From positions 1-64,000 of the forward strand of contig QOOS01000002.1 of the NCBI GenBank assembly GCA_003331425.1: 64,000 bases of DNA. The letters are read 5' to 3'. The notes under the pieces were generated by a model. That model worked only from the letters and a program-made list of their open reading frames with translations. It was not told where the DNA came from and did no database searches. Both the position numbers and the translations under genes were made by a program. Position 1 is the stretch's first letter; every line of letters begins with the position of its first letter. Positions 1 through 9,991 of the stretch are shown here, piece after piece. Source of the stretch: Candidatus Nitrosopumilus sp. GTDB taxonomy: Archaea > Thermoproteota > Nitrososphaeria > Nitrososphaerales > Nitrosopumilaceae.

Positions 1-100
1 CTGAACCTGAACCTGAACCTGAACCAGAACCTGAACCAGAACCTGAACCAGAACCTGAACCAGAACCTGAACCAGAACCTGAACCAGAACCTGAACCAAC
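1..100 (+). repeat. In-frame hexamer/dodecamer tandem repeat (gaacct / gaacca) encoding an (EP)n tract
   Basis: Repeated gaacctgaacca units read directly; continues past the left window edge. Confidence 0.9.
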
Positions 101-359
101 ACCTGATTCTGATGATCCATTTTATGGAATCACAGATGATGAGATTGCAAAATACTCTGAACTATTTGATATCCCCCCACCAGAATCTGATGCTGAAGCT
201 ATCAAACTGGGAAACACAATCCGTAAATGGATTAAAGATGGTAAACCTAAACCTGGAGAATCAAACGTAATTTCATCTGACGATGAAGATATACATAAAC
301 AAGATAAAGAAGAAGAACCTAAAAAGAAACGAGGATTATTTGGACGGTTTAAAAAATGA
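3..359 (+). CDS. C-terminal part of a protein with a Glu-Pro repeat tract, ending ...KKKRGLFGRFKK; start lies outside the window
   Basis: Open frame from the window edge to TGA at 357-359. Encodes EPEPEP... then TPDSDDPFYGITDDEIAKYSELFDIPPPESDAEAIKLG. Overlaps the argF ATG by 3 bp. Confidence 0.75.
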   Translation, partial: EPEPEPEPEPEPEPEPEPEPEPEPEPEPEPEPTPDSDDPFYGITDDEIAKYSELFDIPPPESDAEAIKLGNTIRKWIKDGKPKPGESNVISSDDEDIHKQDKEEEPKKKRGLFGRFKK

Positions 360-1270
360 AAATTAAAACAAAAAACTTACTCACTTTAGCAGAATTAACT
401 CAAAAAGAATTTTTGGGATTAATTGATCATTCTATTAAATTAAAAAAGGAATTGAAAAAAGGTGGAAACAAACCTGTACTAAAAAATAAAACACTAACTA
501 TGATTTTTCAAAAACCATCAACTCGAACACGTGTAAGTTTTGAAACTGGAATGTATCAATTAGGAGGTCATGCAATTAATTTATCATCAAATGATACCCA
601 GTTATCTCGTGGTGAGTCTGTTGAAGATACTGCAAAAACTCTTTCTCGTTACACTGATTGCATAATGGCACGTGTTTATGATCACTCTTTACTTGATAAA
701 TTATCTGAACATGCAAGTGTCCCTGTAATTAATGGATTATCTGATTCATTTCATCCTTGTCAAATCTTGGCAGATTTTATGACCATTAAAGAAAAGAAAA
801 AATCTTTCAAAGGATTGAAAATTGCTTGGATTGGAGATGGAAACAATGTATGTAATTCTATGATTTATGGTGCTGCATTATCTGGAGTCAAAATGTCTAT
901 TGCAACACCTAAAGGATTCCAACCAAACAAATCCACTGTCCGAGTTTCTCAAAATTTGACTGATATTGAATTAACAACCGATCCAAAAAAGGCTGCTGAA
1001 AATGCTGATGTTGTGGTAACAGATACTTATTCTTCAATTCATAATGATGATCCCAAAAGAATCAAAAAATTCCTTCCAAAATACCAAATTAATGACAAAA
1101 TCATGGATCTAGCAAAGAAAAATGCGATCTTCTTACATTGTCTTCCTGCAAAACGTGAACAAGAAGTTACGGCATCAGTAATTGATGGACCTCAATCAGT
1201 GGTCTGGGATGAGGCAGAAAATAGACTTCATTCTCAAAAAGCACTGCTTTCAGCACTGCTTCACGCTTAA
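356..1270 (+). CDS. argF: Ornithine carbamoyltransferase
   Basis: STRTRVSFE carbamoyl-phosphate motif, HPCQILAD, HCLPAKREQEVT. Confidence 0.96.
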   Translation: MKIKTKNLLTLAELTQKEFLGLIDHSIKLKKELKKGGNKPVLKNKTLTMIFQKPSTRTRVSFETGMYQLGGHAINLSSNDTQLSRGESVEDTAKTLSRYTDCIMARVYDHSLLDKLSEHASVPVINGLSDSFHPCQILADFMTIKEKKKSFKGLKIAWIGDGNNVCNSMIYGAALSGVKMSIATPKGFQPNKSTVRVSQNLTDIELTTDPKKAAENADVVVTDTYSSIHNDDPKRIKKFLPKYQINDKIMDLAKKNAIFLHCLPAKREQEVTASVIDGPQSVVWDEAENRLHSQKALLSALLHA

Positions 1271-1306
1271 CGTATATAATAGCAGTTTCAAAGTCAGATC
1301 CTGTAG

Positions 1307-1789
1307 ATGGCCTATTCAAAAATATTGAGAAGACTTAGAGAGGAAAAGACCAATTATCGTAAACGTGGAACCATGTTGATGGGTAAACGTGATTTCATTA
1401 CTGTAAATATTTCAAATGAGAATACACAAGTTCAAGTCCTTAAACCTGGAATGACTGGAGATACAGTTGTTGCATCAGCACATTCTAGATATTTACTTGA
1501 AAAAGGATGGAAAGGATCTAGAAAAAGCATCTCTGCAGCATATCTTACTGGCTATTTGGCAGGTAAGAAAGCATTAGGTAAAGGAGCAAAGGATGCAATT
1601 TTGTACACTGGCACTAAACGTTATACACAAAGAATGGCCGCAGCTTTGAAAGGAGTAATTGATGCCGGTCTTGAAGTTCCAGCTGACTCAGAAACTTTTC
1701 CTGCAGATGAAAGAATTAATGGTGAACACTTAACTGTAAAAAATGAAATTTCTAAAATTAAATCTACAATAGATAGTGAGGTCAAATAG
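1307..1789 (+). CDS. rpl18: 50S ribosomal protein L18 (uL18)
   Basis: Archaeal L18 sequence; followed by S5, L30, L15 and SecY in spc-type order. Confidence 0.95.
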   Translation: MAYSKILRRLREEKTNYRKRGTMLMGKRDFITVNISNENTQVQVLKPGMTGDTVVASAHSRYLLEKGWKGSRKSISAAYLTGYLAGKKALGKGAKDAILYTGTKRYTQRMAAALKGVIDAGLEVPADSETFPADERINGEHLTVKNEISKIKSTIDSEVK

Positions 1790-1791
1790 AT

Positions 1792-2520
1792 ATGAGTCAA
1801 TCAACCCAATCTAAACCAGGACAATCTAAACCAGGACAAGGTGGAAGAGGAAGAGGTCCACCAGTATATGGAAGAGGTCCACCTGGAACAGAAGCATCCA
1901 AACCTAGAAGACCACGAAGAGAACCAGAAGAAGAAGTTTGGGTACCAAAAACTATCTTAGGACAAAAAGTTGCAGCTGGAGAAATTACTTCTGTTGAAGA
2001 AATTTTAGAAGCTGGATTAAGAATTCAAGAATCTGGAATTATTAAAAAATTATTACCTGATTTGAAAAGTGAAGTCGTTGATGTTGGAATTATTCAAAAA
2101 ATGACATCTAATGGTCAATCAACAAGATTCAAAGCAATTGTTGCAGCAGGTAATGAAAATGGATACTTGGGAATTGGTCAAGGTAAATCAAAACAAATGA
2201 GAATTGCAATTGAAAAAGCAACTAGTCAAGCTTACTTAAACATCAACCCAATCAAAATGGGATGTGGTAGTTGGGAATGTAAATGTGATCAAAAACATTC
2301 TGTTCCATTCAAAGTAAAGGGAAAAGGTGGAAGTGTAACTATTGAAATCATTCCTGCACCTCGTGGATTAGGTTTAGTTGCAGGTGGAAAAATTAAGAGA
2401 TTATTAGAATTAGCAGGATTAAAGGATGCATGGACCACCGCAAAAGGTTCAACTCCTACAATGAATTCAACATCAAAAGCAGTACTGGATTGTCTAAGAC
2501 AGACATTCAGTCAAGGATAA
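1792..2520 (+). CDS. rps5: 30S ribosomal protein S5 (uS5), with a Gly/Pro/Arg-rich N-terminal extension
   Basis: S5 core (GNENGYLGIGQGKSKQMRIAIEKA; APRGLGLVAGG). Confidence 0.96.
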   Translation: MSQSTQSKPGQSKPGQGGRGRGPPVYGRGPPGTEASKPRRPRREPEEEVWVPKTILGQKVAAGEITSVEEILEAGLRIQESGIIKKLLPDLKSEVVDVGIIQKMTSNGQSTRFKAIVAAGNENGYLGIGQGKSKQMRIAIEKATSQAYLNINPIKMGCGSWECKCDQKHSVPFKVKGKGGSVTIEIIPAPRGLGLVAGGKIKRLLELAGLKDAWTTAKGSTPTMNSTSKAVLDCLRQTFSQG

Positions 2521-2524
2521 TAAA

Positions 2525-2992
2525 ATGGCAAATGCATATCTTGTTGTAAGAATTAAGGGTCAAGCAGATTGTCCTTATTGGGCCACTCATACAATGACTT
2601 TATTAAAATTAGATAAAAAATATCGTGCTACAATTTTACCTGCAAAAGACAATACTTTGGGAATGTTAAGAAAGGTACAACATTATGTTTCATGGATTGA
2701 ACTTGATGCAACTTTAGCACAAGAATTAGTTGAAAAGAAAGCCAGAAAAGGTGGTTATCAAAAAATTACTGATGAAGATCTTAAAGAACTAGGATTTGCA
2801 AATGCTGCAGAACTTGGAGCCGCTTTAGCTGATGGAAAAACATCATTATCAAAATTAAAACCACTAAAACCTTGGTTTGCTTTAGCACCACCAGTTCATG
2901 GATTTAAGAGAAGTACCAAGAAACTATATGGACAAAAAGGTATTCTTGGTTCTAACAAAGAACTTGATACTATAGTTAGGAGAATGATTTAA
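2525..2992 (+). CDS. rpl30: 50S ribosomal protein L30 (uL30)
   Basis: Archaeal L30 sequence and operon position. Confidence 0.93.
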   Translation: MANAYLVVRIKGQADCPYWATHTMTLLKLDKKYRATILPAKDNTLGMLRKVQHYVSWIELDATLAQELVEKKARKGGYQKITDEDLKELGFANAAELGAALADGKTSLSKLKPLKPWFALAPPVHGFKRSTKKLYGQKGILGSNKELDTIVRRMI

Positions 2993-2993
2993 G

Positions 2994-3440
2994 ATGGCAA
3001 CTAGATTACGAAAAACTCGAAGACTAAGAGGTGGCAGACACATGGGATGGGGCCAAGTAGGTCAACACCGTGCAAGTGGTCATAAAGGTGGTCTTGGAGT
3101 TACTGGTTTCCAAAAACATCATTACAGTAGTTTACTAAAAGATGAGCCAGATCATTATGGACACGAATCAACTAGTCCTCCTCATCCAAACATCACAAGA
3201 AAATGGGCTAGTGTTAGAGATTTAGATGATTTATTCACTAAATTTGGTAAAGAAGAAGGTGGAAAGAAAATCGTAGACCTTGAAAGTGCAGGATATGATA
3301 AACTTCTTGGTGGTGGAAACATTTCCAATGCATACTCTGTAAAAATAGAAAATTTTACTGCATCAGCTGAAGAAAAACTAAAAGCTGTTGGTGGCGAAAT
3401 TGTTCAATCTTCAACAGATGAAAAACCTGAAGAGGCTTAG
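2994..3440 (+). CDS. rpl15: 50S ribosomal protein L15 (uL15)
   Basis: KTRRLRGGRHMGWGQVGQHRASGHKGG; operon position. Confidence 0.94.
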   Translation: MATRLRKTRRLRGGRHMGWGQVGQHRASGHKGGLGVTGFQKHHYSSLLKDEPDHYGHESTSPPHPNITRKWASVRDLDDLFTKFGKEEGGKKIVDLESAGYDKLLGGGNISNAYSVKIENFTASAEEKLKAVGGEIVQSSTDEKPEEA

Positions 3441-3453
3441 GTGTTAACTGAGA

Positions 3454-4887
3454 ATGGCTGAAGGTACTCTAACTTCAATTATTAGAAAAGTAGTTTTCAA
3501 AGCAGAGCCATATTTACCACAAGTTCCAAAACCTAAAAAGAAAATTCCATTACCAACCAGATTACTTTGGTGTGGTGTTGCATTACTTATCTACATGGTA
3601 ATGGGACAAACTCCATTATTTGGAGCAACAACTCCTGAATTTGATTTTCTAGCTTTTGCTAGAGTTATTTTTGCATCCCAACAAGGTACTTTAGTTGAAT
3701 TGGGAATTGGACCGATTGTAACTTCTGGACTCTTGATGCAATTGTTGAGAGGTTCTGATATCCTCAAATTTGATTTCAAAAAACCTGAAGAAAGAGGAAT
3801 CTTCCAAACTGCAACAAAAATTGTAACTTACATTGTAATTGTAGTTGAGTCTATTGTTTATGCCGCAGCAGTATATGGCGGTGCAGCAACTGAGCCGTAT
3901 GTCCTGTATGTGATTATAGGGCAGCTGATGGCCGCGTCTATCATTATCATGTTCTTAGACGAATTAATCCAAAAGGGTTGGGGACTTGGTAGTGGAATTA
4001 GTTTATTCATTATGGCAGGTGTAGCTCAACAAATTCTTTGGAGTATGTTTAGTCCATTACCTGCTGGTGATGGTGGTATGATTGGTATTATTCCGTATCT
4101 TGTAGAATCCTTAACTGGAAATGGTGATATTGGAAATGTATTATTCCGTTCAAATCAACTGCCTAGTATCTTTGGACTGTTCCTGACAGCAGGAATTTTG
4201 CTGATACTTGTATTTACACAAGGTATGAAAATTGAAATTCCAATCGTCTCTACAAAATATAGAGGATTTCAGGCTGTTTATCCTATCAAATTGATGTATG
4301 TATCTAATATTCCAGTCATTTTAGCATCTGCATTAACTGCAAATGCTGTGTTTGTATTCCAAATGATTTGGTCTCAATTTAATCCACGTAACAATAATTT
4401 CTTTGTAAACTTTATAGCTCAATTTGATCCTACAAGTCCTTCTACTCCTGTTGGTGGATTCATTTACTATATGACACCACCTCGCGGTTTGGATGTTGCA
4501 GCACTTGATCCTATGAGAGCTGTAGGATATGTTTTGTTTATGATTGGAATTGTAGTTGTATTTGGTAGATTGTGGGTTGAACTTGGTGGATTATCTCCAA
4601 AGAGTGCAGCTCAAAACTTACTTGATGCAGATGTACAAATTCCTGGATTTAGAAGATCAAACAAGCCTGTTGAGGCATTATTGAACAAATACATTCCATC
4701 TGTTACAATTATTGGTTCTATGATTTTAGGACTTTTGGCAGGAGTATCAGATGTTCTTGGTGTATTTGGATCTGGAATTGGAATCTTACTTATGGTAGAT
4801 ATTCTCATTAATTATTACACACAATTAGTTAGAGAACAAGTAGAAGTTGTTATGCCACGGTTGGGTGCTATACTTGGTAGAAAATAA
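3454..4887 (+). CDS. secY: Preprotein translocase subunit SecY
   Basis: About 10 TM segments, plug and TM motifs (GIGPIVTSGLLMQLL), spc operon end. Confidence 0.96.
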   Translation: MAEGTLTSIIRKVVFKAEPYLPQVPKPKKKIPLPTRLLWCGVALLIYMVMGQTPLFGATTPEFDFLAFARVIFASQQGTLVELGIGPIVTSGLLMQLLRGSDILKFDFKKPEERGIFQTATKIVTYIVIVVESIVYAAAVYGGAATEPYVLYVIIGQLMAASIIIMFLDELIQKGWGLGSGISLFIMAGVAQQILWSMFSPLPAGDGGMIGIIPYLVESLTGNGDIGNVLFRSNQLPSIFGLFLTAGILLILVFTQGMKIEIPIVSTKYRGFQAVYPIKLMYVSNIPVILASALTANAVFVFQMIWSQFNPRNNNFFVNFIAQFDPTSPSTPVGGFIYYMTPPRGLDVAALDPMRAVGYVLFMIGIVVVFGRLWVELGGLSPKSAAQNLLDADVQIPGFRRSNKPVEALLNKYIPSVTIIGSMILGLLAGVSDVLGVFGSGIGILLMVDILINYYTQLVREQVEVVMPRLGAILGRK

Positions 4888-5452
4888 AAAAATTCTCATG
4901 GTTGGAATCCCAGGTGTTGGGAAAAGTACTTTGTTAACAACAATGGTTGATATCTTAAAGGATCACAAGAAAAATGTCATTGTAATTAATTATGGTACTT
5001 TAATGTTTGATGTCGCTAAAGAAAATGGATTACAAAATAGAGATGATTTAAGAAAATTATCTGTAATAGAACAACAACGTCTGCAAAAAATTGCTGCAGA
5101 AAAAATTGCCACACATGATGAAGAAGTCGTAATTATTGATACACATGCATTCATTAGTTCACCTGAAGGATATTATCCTGGATTGCCTGAACATGTTTTG
5201 AAAATTATCCGACCCAGTAACTTTGTTTCAGTTGCAGCAAAACCTGAAGAAATCTACAATAGAAGGATGAAAGATGACACTAGAAATCGAGATAAAATCA
5301 CACTAGCTAACATTAAGAAGGAGCTTGATTATCAAACTGGTATGATTTCTGCATGTGCTGTAATTACAGGCTCCCCAGTCAGACATGTTCTTAATGGTGA
5401 GGGAAAGATTGAAGAAGCAGCTGATAAAATAATTAAGGCAATAGGACTGTAA
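4874..5452 (+). CDS. adkA: Archaeal adenylate kinase (probable TTG start)
   Basis: Walker A GIPGVGKSTLL; follows secY as in other archaea. The ORF-track start at 4847 reads back through secY. Confidence 0.88.
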   Translation: MVENKKILMVGIPGVGKSTLLTTMVDILKDHKKNVIVINYGTLMFDVAKENGLQNRDDLRKLSVIEQQRLQKIAAEKIATHDEEVVIIDTHAFISSPEGYYPGLPEHVLKIIRPSNFVSVAAKPEEIYNRRMKDDTRNRDKITLANIKKELDYQTGMISACAVITGSPVRHVLNGEGKIEEAADKIIKAIGL

Positions 5453-5455
5453 AAA

Positions 5456-6085
5456 ATGGATTTCAACTTTATTCTACTCTTTATTGACTCAGCATTTTTA
5501 CAACTACCTGATTTTCTAGGTGGTGAAAGAATGGCTCTTGGCAGTGATGATCCAATAATCAAAGGTCTAATCATATCCATGTTTGCTGTATCTGGATTTG
5601 GTATTTTGCTAAATGTTTTCAACTCTGCAGTGAGAAGAAAAATGGTTGATCAAACTAAATTAAAAAGAATTATGAAAGAAACAAGATCTTGGCAAAAAGA
5701 AAGAATGGCTGCAATGAGATCTAAAGATACTGCAAGATCAGCTGAACTAAACAAAAAATCTTCCTACATGAACAAAATGTCTATGGAGATGATGCAAATG
5801 AATATGCGACCTATGATGATTACTTTTGTTCCATTAATTCTAATTTTCTATCTTGTATTGCCACAACTATTCACATACACTGTAGCAATTTCTCCTATAC
5901 CACTTAATGTGATACCTGGAGATATGTTCCAATTAACTTGTACTGCAGAACAAGCTTTGGATGCAACACACATTTGTTTTGGTAAAGAAAACCACCTAAT
6001 GCTTTGGGCCTGGTACTTCCTTTCTTCTATTGCATTTAGTGGAATCATTATGAGAATCACTAAAACATCAATGGATCTAGGTTGA
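5456..6085 (+). CDS. EMC3/TMCO1 (DUF106) family membrane protein, YidC/Oxa1-like
   Basis: TM-coiled coil-TM architecture between adkA and cmk; MRPMMITFVPLILIFYLVLPQLF. Confidence 0.85.
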   Translation: MDFNFILLFIDSAFLQLPDFLGGERMALGSDDPIIKGLIISMFAVSGFGILLNVFNSAVRRKMVDQTKLKRIMKETRSWQKERMAAMRSKDTARSAELNKKSSYMNKMSMEMMQMNMRPMMITFVPLILIFYLVLPQLFTYTVAISPIPLNVIPGDMFQLTCTAEQALDATHICFGKENHLMLWAWYFLSSIAFSGIIMRITKTSMDLG

Positions 6086-6642
6086 CAAAATCTATCGTAA
6101 TATCTGGCCCTCCTGCAGTCGGAAAAACAACTGTTGCTAAAGGATTAGCTAAAGAATTTAATTTACAATACCTTAGTGGTGGAGACGTTCTCAAAGAAAT
6201 GGCAAAAGAACAAGGATTTGATTCTGATGGTGATGATTGGTGGGATACTAAAGAAGGACTCAAATTTCTAAATCAACGTGAACAGAATTCTGAATTTGAT
6301 AAAAATTTAGATAAAAAATTGACTGATTTATTTAAACAAGGTGGAATGGTGATTACAAGTTATACGTTACCATGGCTAATTGAGGATGGAATAAAAATTT
6401 GGTTAGAGGGTTCACACGCAAGTAGTACTAAAAGAATGCAAACTAGAGACAATATGAGTTCAGAAAATGCATATGAAATAACAAAATCTCGTTTTGATAA
6501 AAATAAAGCGCTTTACAAAAAACTATATGGATTCAGCTTTGGTGATGATAAAGCTGTGTTTGATGTAATTATTAATACTGATAATTTATCTGCAAATCAA
6601 GTCATTGATGTGACTACTGAAACTGTGAGAAAATTACTATGA
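6082..6642 (+). CDS. cmk: Cytidylate kinase, archaeal type (TTG start)
   Basis: SGPPAVGKTTVAKGLAKEFNLQYLSGGDVLKEMA. Confidence 0.9.
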   Translation: MTKSIVISGPPAVGKTTVAKGLAKEFNLQYLSGGDVLKEMAKEQGFDSDGDDWWDTKEGLKFLNQREQNSEFDKNLDKKLTDLFKQGGMVITSYTLPWLIEDGIKIWLEGSHASSTKRMQTRDNMSSENAYEITKSRFDKNKALYKKLYGFSFGDDKAVFDVIINTDNLSANQVIDVTTETVRKLL

Positions 6643-7640
6643 CTCTAAAACAACTTGAAAATTTAATTGAAATTGATCAAGACATTACTGATGAATCTCA
6701 TGGTACTTACTATGATAAACGAACAATTGAGCAATTATTAGATAATGGAATCATTCTTTTAGATAAACCACCAGGTCCAACAAGTCATGAAACAGTTGCA
6801 TGGACTAAACGCATTTTGAAAATTGACAAAATAGGACATAGTGGAACACTAGATCCACAAGTTTCTGGAGTATTGCCACTTGGATTAGGTGAAGCAACAA
6901 AAGCGTTAGGAGTTTTACTTTATGGACCTAAAGAGTACCATGCATTAGGTAGAGTTCATTCATTGCCTTCTAAAGAAAAGTTATCTGAAATTATTGAAAT
7001 GTTTACTGGCGAAATTTTTCAAAAACCACCCCAACGTTCTGCTGTTGTTAGACAAACAAGAACTAGAACAATTTATGAATTAGAATTAATTGAACAAAAA
7101 GAAAGATTAGTTTTAACTAGAATTTTATGTGAAGCTGGAACCTACATTCGAAAATTATACTATGATATTGGTGAAGTTTTAGGTCCTGGAGCAACTATGA
7201 TTGAACTAAGACGTAGTCGTGTAGACCAATTTCATGAAAAAGATGGATTAGTTACTTTACATGAACTTGCTGATGCATTTGCTGTTTGGGAAGAAAAAAA
7301 AGATGATTCTAAATTAATGGCAATCATAAAGCCAGTTGAACTTGCATTAAGCGAATTAAAATCTGTAGTAATTCGTGATTCAGCTGTTGATGCAATGTGC
7401 CATGGTGCTCAACTTGCAATACCTGGAATTTTGAAAATTTCTCCACATTTGAGAGAAGGTGATGTTGTTGGAATCTATACGCAAAAAGGTGAAGCAGTTG
7501 CATTAGCTGAATCAACAATGGATGAAGAACAAATTCGTGATGCAACAAAAGGATATGCATTTGTTACCAAAAGAATCATCATGGCTCCTAACACTTATCC
7601 TAAAAAATGGAGAACAAAACCAACTGCTCCAAAAGATTAA
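6639..7640 (+). CDS. cbf5: RNA-guided pseudouridine synthase Cbf5 / TruB family
   Basis: GHSGTLDPQVSGVLPLGLGEATK; PUA domain at the C-terminus. Confidence 0.95.
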   Translation: MTLKQLENLIEIDQDITDESHGTYYDKRTIEQLLDNGIILLDKPPGPTSHETVAWTKRILKIDKIGHSGTLDPQVSGVLPLGLGEATKALGVLLYGPKEYHALGRVHSLPSKEKLSEIIEMFTGEIFQKPPQRSAVVRQTRTRTIYELELIEQKERLVLTRILCEAGTYIRKLYYDIGEVLGPGATMIELRRSRVDQFHEKDGLVTLHELADAFAVWEEKKDDSKLMAIIKPVELALSELKSVVIRDSAVDAMCHGAQLAIPGILKISPHLREGDVVGIYTQKGEAVALAESTMDEEQIRDATKGYAFVTKRIIMAPNTYPKKWRTKPTAPKD

Positions 7641-8113
7641 AACATACTGAATTTATTTTCAAAGAATTGCTAGCTAAAAGTCTTGTTATTTTCATTGGTG
7701 TTGGTGTGGTATCTGCATTTGCTTTTGGAACTTATTTAATTGATTTTAAAAATACCTCTCAATTGGAATATGTTGAAGGTTCTTCTCTTTCTATTGTTAC
7801 AGAAAAATTTGATTTTAAGCAAGACGAATTAATTCAGATTCGGATAGTGAACTCTGGAACTAATGAATTAACTTTTTCTGATTCATCTTATGGGTTGAAA
7901 ATTACTGGATTAGCTGGAATATTGATGTATTCTCCAATGTCTGCTCAAGTGATTTCAACTCTTGATCCTAGAGATGAAGTTACTCTCTCATGGGATCAAA
8001 TAAAAAATGATGGTGATACTGCATTAGAGGGAGTCTACAAAATATCTGCTAAAGGATTGGATATAGATGGAAATATTGTAGAAAAATCAACCACCATAAC
8101 AATTTGGAAGTAA
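7607..8113 (+). CDS. Hypothetical single-TM protein with extracellular Ig-like domain; exact start uncertain
   Basis: TM segment LVIFIGVGVVSAFAFGTYL followed by a beta-rich domain; the ORF-track start overlaps cbf5. Confidence 0.6.
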   Translation: MENKTNCSKRLKHTEFIFKELLAKSLVIFIGVGVVSAFAFGTYLIDFKNTSQLEYVEGSSLSIVTEKFDFKQDELIQIRIVNSGTNELTFSDSSYGLKITGLAGILMYSPMSAQVISTLDPRDEVTLSWDQIKNDGDTALEGVYKISAKGLDIDGNIVEKSTTITIWK

Positions 8114-8180
8114 TTTTTCTTATTAATAATAACATAATTTATAATCACATTTTATGAAATAGAATTGTCGCAAGACTTCT

Positions 8181-8282
8181 GCCGAGGTCGCCTAGCCTGG
8201 TAGGGCGCGCGCCTGGAAATTGTTTAACCATAAAGCGCGTTCTCGCAAGGGAACGAGAGTTCAAATCTCTCTCTCGGCGCCA
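8181..8282 (+). tRNA. tRNA-Ser(GGA), type II, with a ~15-nt intron in the anticodon loop and encoded CCA
   Basis: GCCGAGG acceptor pairs with TCTCGGC; T-arm GAGAG-TTCAAAT-CTCTC; long variable arm GTTCtcgcaaggGAAC; anticodon stem CGCGC/GCGCG enclosing CTGGAA+ATTGTTTAACCATAA+A; 3' GCCA. Confidence 0.88.
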
Positions 8283-8284
8283 TT

Positions 8285-9595
8285 TTATTTCTCTAGTTTC
8301 TCAACAATTTCATTAAATTTCCAAGGACCACATTGTAAGTTGATATCATCATTTTCAAATAATCCTTTTTGATGTAATTGATTTATCACATGTACTGAAA
8401 ATGGTAGTGCTCCTGTTGCACCTGGAGAATTATAATTTAAAATATGAAATGATGAGTTTTCTTCTAGTAAAATTACATCTGGAACAAATTTACCGTTTTC
8501 ATCAATCACAGATGATCTAATTCCTGCTGTACCTTTTTCCGTAATTTCTTTTGGGTTAATGTTTGGAAGGAATTTTTTAACTCTTTCAACCATTACTGAT
8601 TTTGACATTGAGGATTGTATTTCACTAAAAGCTAATTCTTGAAAATCTTTGTCAAAGATTATTTTTCTTGCACCTGAATTAATCATTTCCAATACTTTTG
8701 GTATGAATTCTTTGATGTTTTCTGCAGCATCATATCCATAAGGACTGAAAACAGGAACTGCATTTGGACCAATCTCACAACTTCCATCTACTCTAACTAT
8801 CCAGTGAGGATCTAAAAATGGATAATCTGGAAATTCTGGAACTGAATAAACACTAGTTTTTGTTAAATTATGATATTTTTTTGGTGTTTTCCAATATTCG
8901 CCTCTAAAATGTACGTCTGTAAGGTTTTTTGCAATTCCAATATTATGTGCAATATCAATTGCTTGACCTCCAGCAGCATTAATCAAAAAATCAGCATAAA
9001 TTTTATGATTTCCATTAATTGTTATTTCCCATTTGTCTTTATTTTTTTTAATTTCATTTGTTTTGTTGTTAAACAGAAAATTAATTCCATTTTTTTTACT
9101 ATCTCTCATAATTGCATTTGTTAGTGTAGAATAATCTGTTGAACCATCTCTATGTGCGTATAGAGCTGCTTCACATTTTATTTCAGGTTCAATTTTTTTT
9201 AATTCCGTTTTTTCTATTAACTCAATATCTTTTTCTTGTAATCCATTTTGTTTTCCCCACTTAAGATATTTTTCAAGAACTTTGATACCTTTTTGATCTA
9301 GTGCAACTTCAATAACTCCGTCTTCTTTAAATGGTAAATTTTGTTGTTTCGAATATTGTTTCCACATTTCATATCCATGAAATGCTGCATTTGCAAATAG
9401 TTTCTTTTTTTCAGGATTGTATAGATAAGGTGCATGAACTTTTCCAGTATTTCTACCACTTGTATGATGTGCAACATTATTTTCTTGTTCTATTACTCCA
9501 ATTCTTTTTGATTCATTTAGAAATGATAGAAAATATGAAATCGAAGTTCCTAAAATACCGCCCCCGATAATTACTAAATCAAAATTATCTTTCAA
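8285..9595 (-). CDS. FAD-dependent oxidoreductase, L-2-hydroxyglutarate oxidase-like
   Basis: N-terminal DLVIIGGGILGTSISYFLS dinucleotide fold; HTSGRNTGKVHA; NAAGGQAIDIA. Confidence 0.85.
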   Translation of the reverse strand: MKDNFDLVIIGGGILGTSISYFLSFLNESKRIGVIEQENNVAHHTSGRNTGKVHAPYLYNPEKKKLFANAAFHGYEMWKQYSKQQNLPFKEDGVIEVALDQKGIKVLEKYLKWGKQNGLQEKDIELIEKTELKKIEPEIKCEAALYAHRDGSTDYSTLTNAIMRDSKKNGINFLFNNKTNEIKKNKDKWEITINGNHKIYADFLINAAGGQAIDIAHNIGIAKNLTDVHFRGEYWKTPKKYHNLTKTSVYSVPEFPDYPFLDPHWIVRVDGSCEIGPNAVPVFSPYGYDAAENIKEFIPKVLEMINSGARKIIFDKDFQELAFSEIQSSMSKSVMVERVKKFLPNINPKEITEKGTAGIRSSVIDENGKFVPDVILLEENSSFHILNYNSPGATGALPFSVHVINQLHQKGLFENDDINLQCGPWKFNEIVEKLEK

Positions 9596-9659
9596 CTTGT
9601 TTTATTCACTAATAATTGATATTAAATTACATCTATGAAGATTAATATCTAATATTCTT

Positions 9660-9947
9660 TTGAATTTTATTATGATGCCTGATAAATGCTCTGTTTCAGA
9701 AGAAGGAAAACAATGTGTTAATCCACCTCAATTCATTGTATCCATTGTTGATGGAAAAGATGAATACATGTTTGGTTTAACTTGTCAAAAACATAGACAT
9801 ATTGTTTCAGGTAAACTTACAATTTTACAAAATGAAGGAAAAATGCACAGTGGTAAAATTAGTTTCACTCCTGTTAAATCAGTAGGAACTGATTGCATTC
9901 ATGGTGATGCTGACGATCTTGTTCAGATTGATTTGAAAAAAATCTAA
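9660..9947 (+). CDS. Conserved hypothetical small protein with possible Cys/His metal site
   Basis: ORF with CSVSEEGKQCVNPP and CQKHRH. Confidence 0.6.
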   Translation: MNFIMMPDKCSVSEEGKQCVNPPQFIVSIVDGKDEYMFGLTCQKHRHIVSGKLTILQNEGKMHSGKISFTPVKSVGTDCIHGDADDLVQIDLKKI

Positions 9948-9991
9948 TTGAAATGAAAATCTTATAATAATTTGTTTTAGGTGTAAATTTA

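Noticed and set aside
3591-3779. Antisense ORFs within secY (also 4611-4808)
   Set aside because: Fully nested opposite a conserved membrane protein gene, no own promoter or motif.
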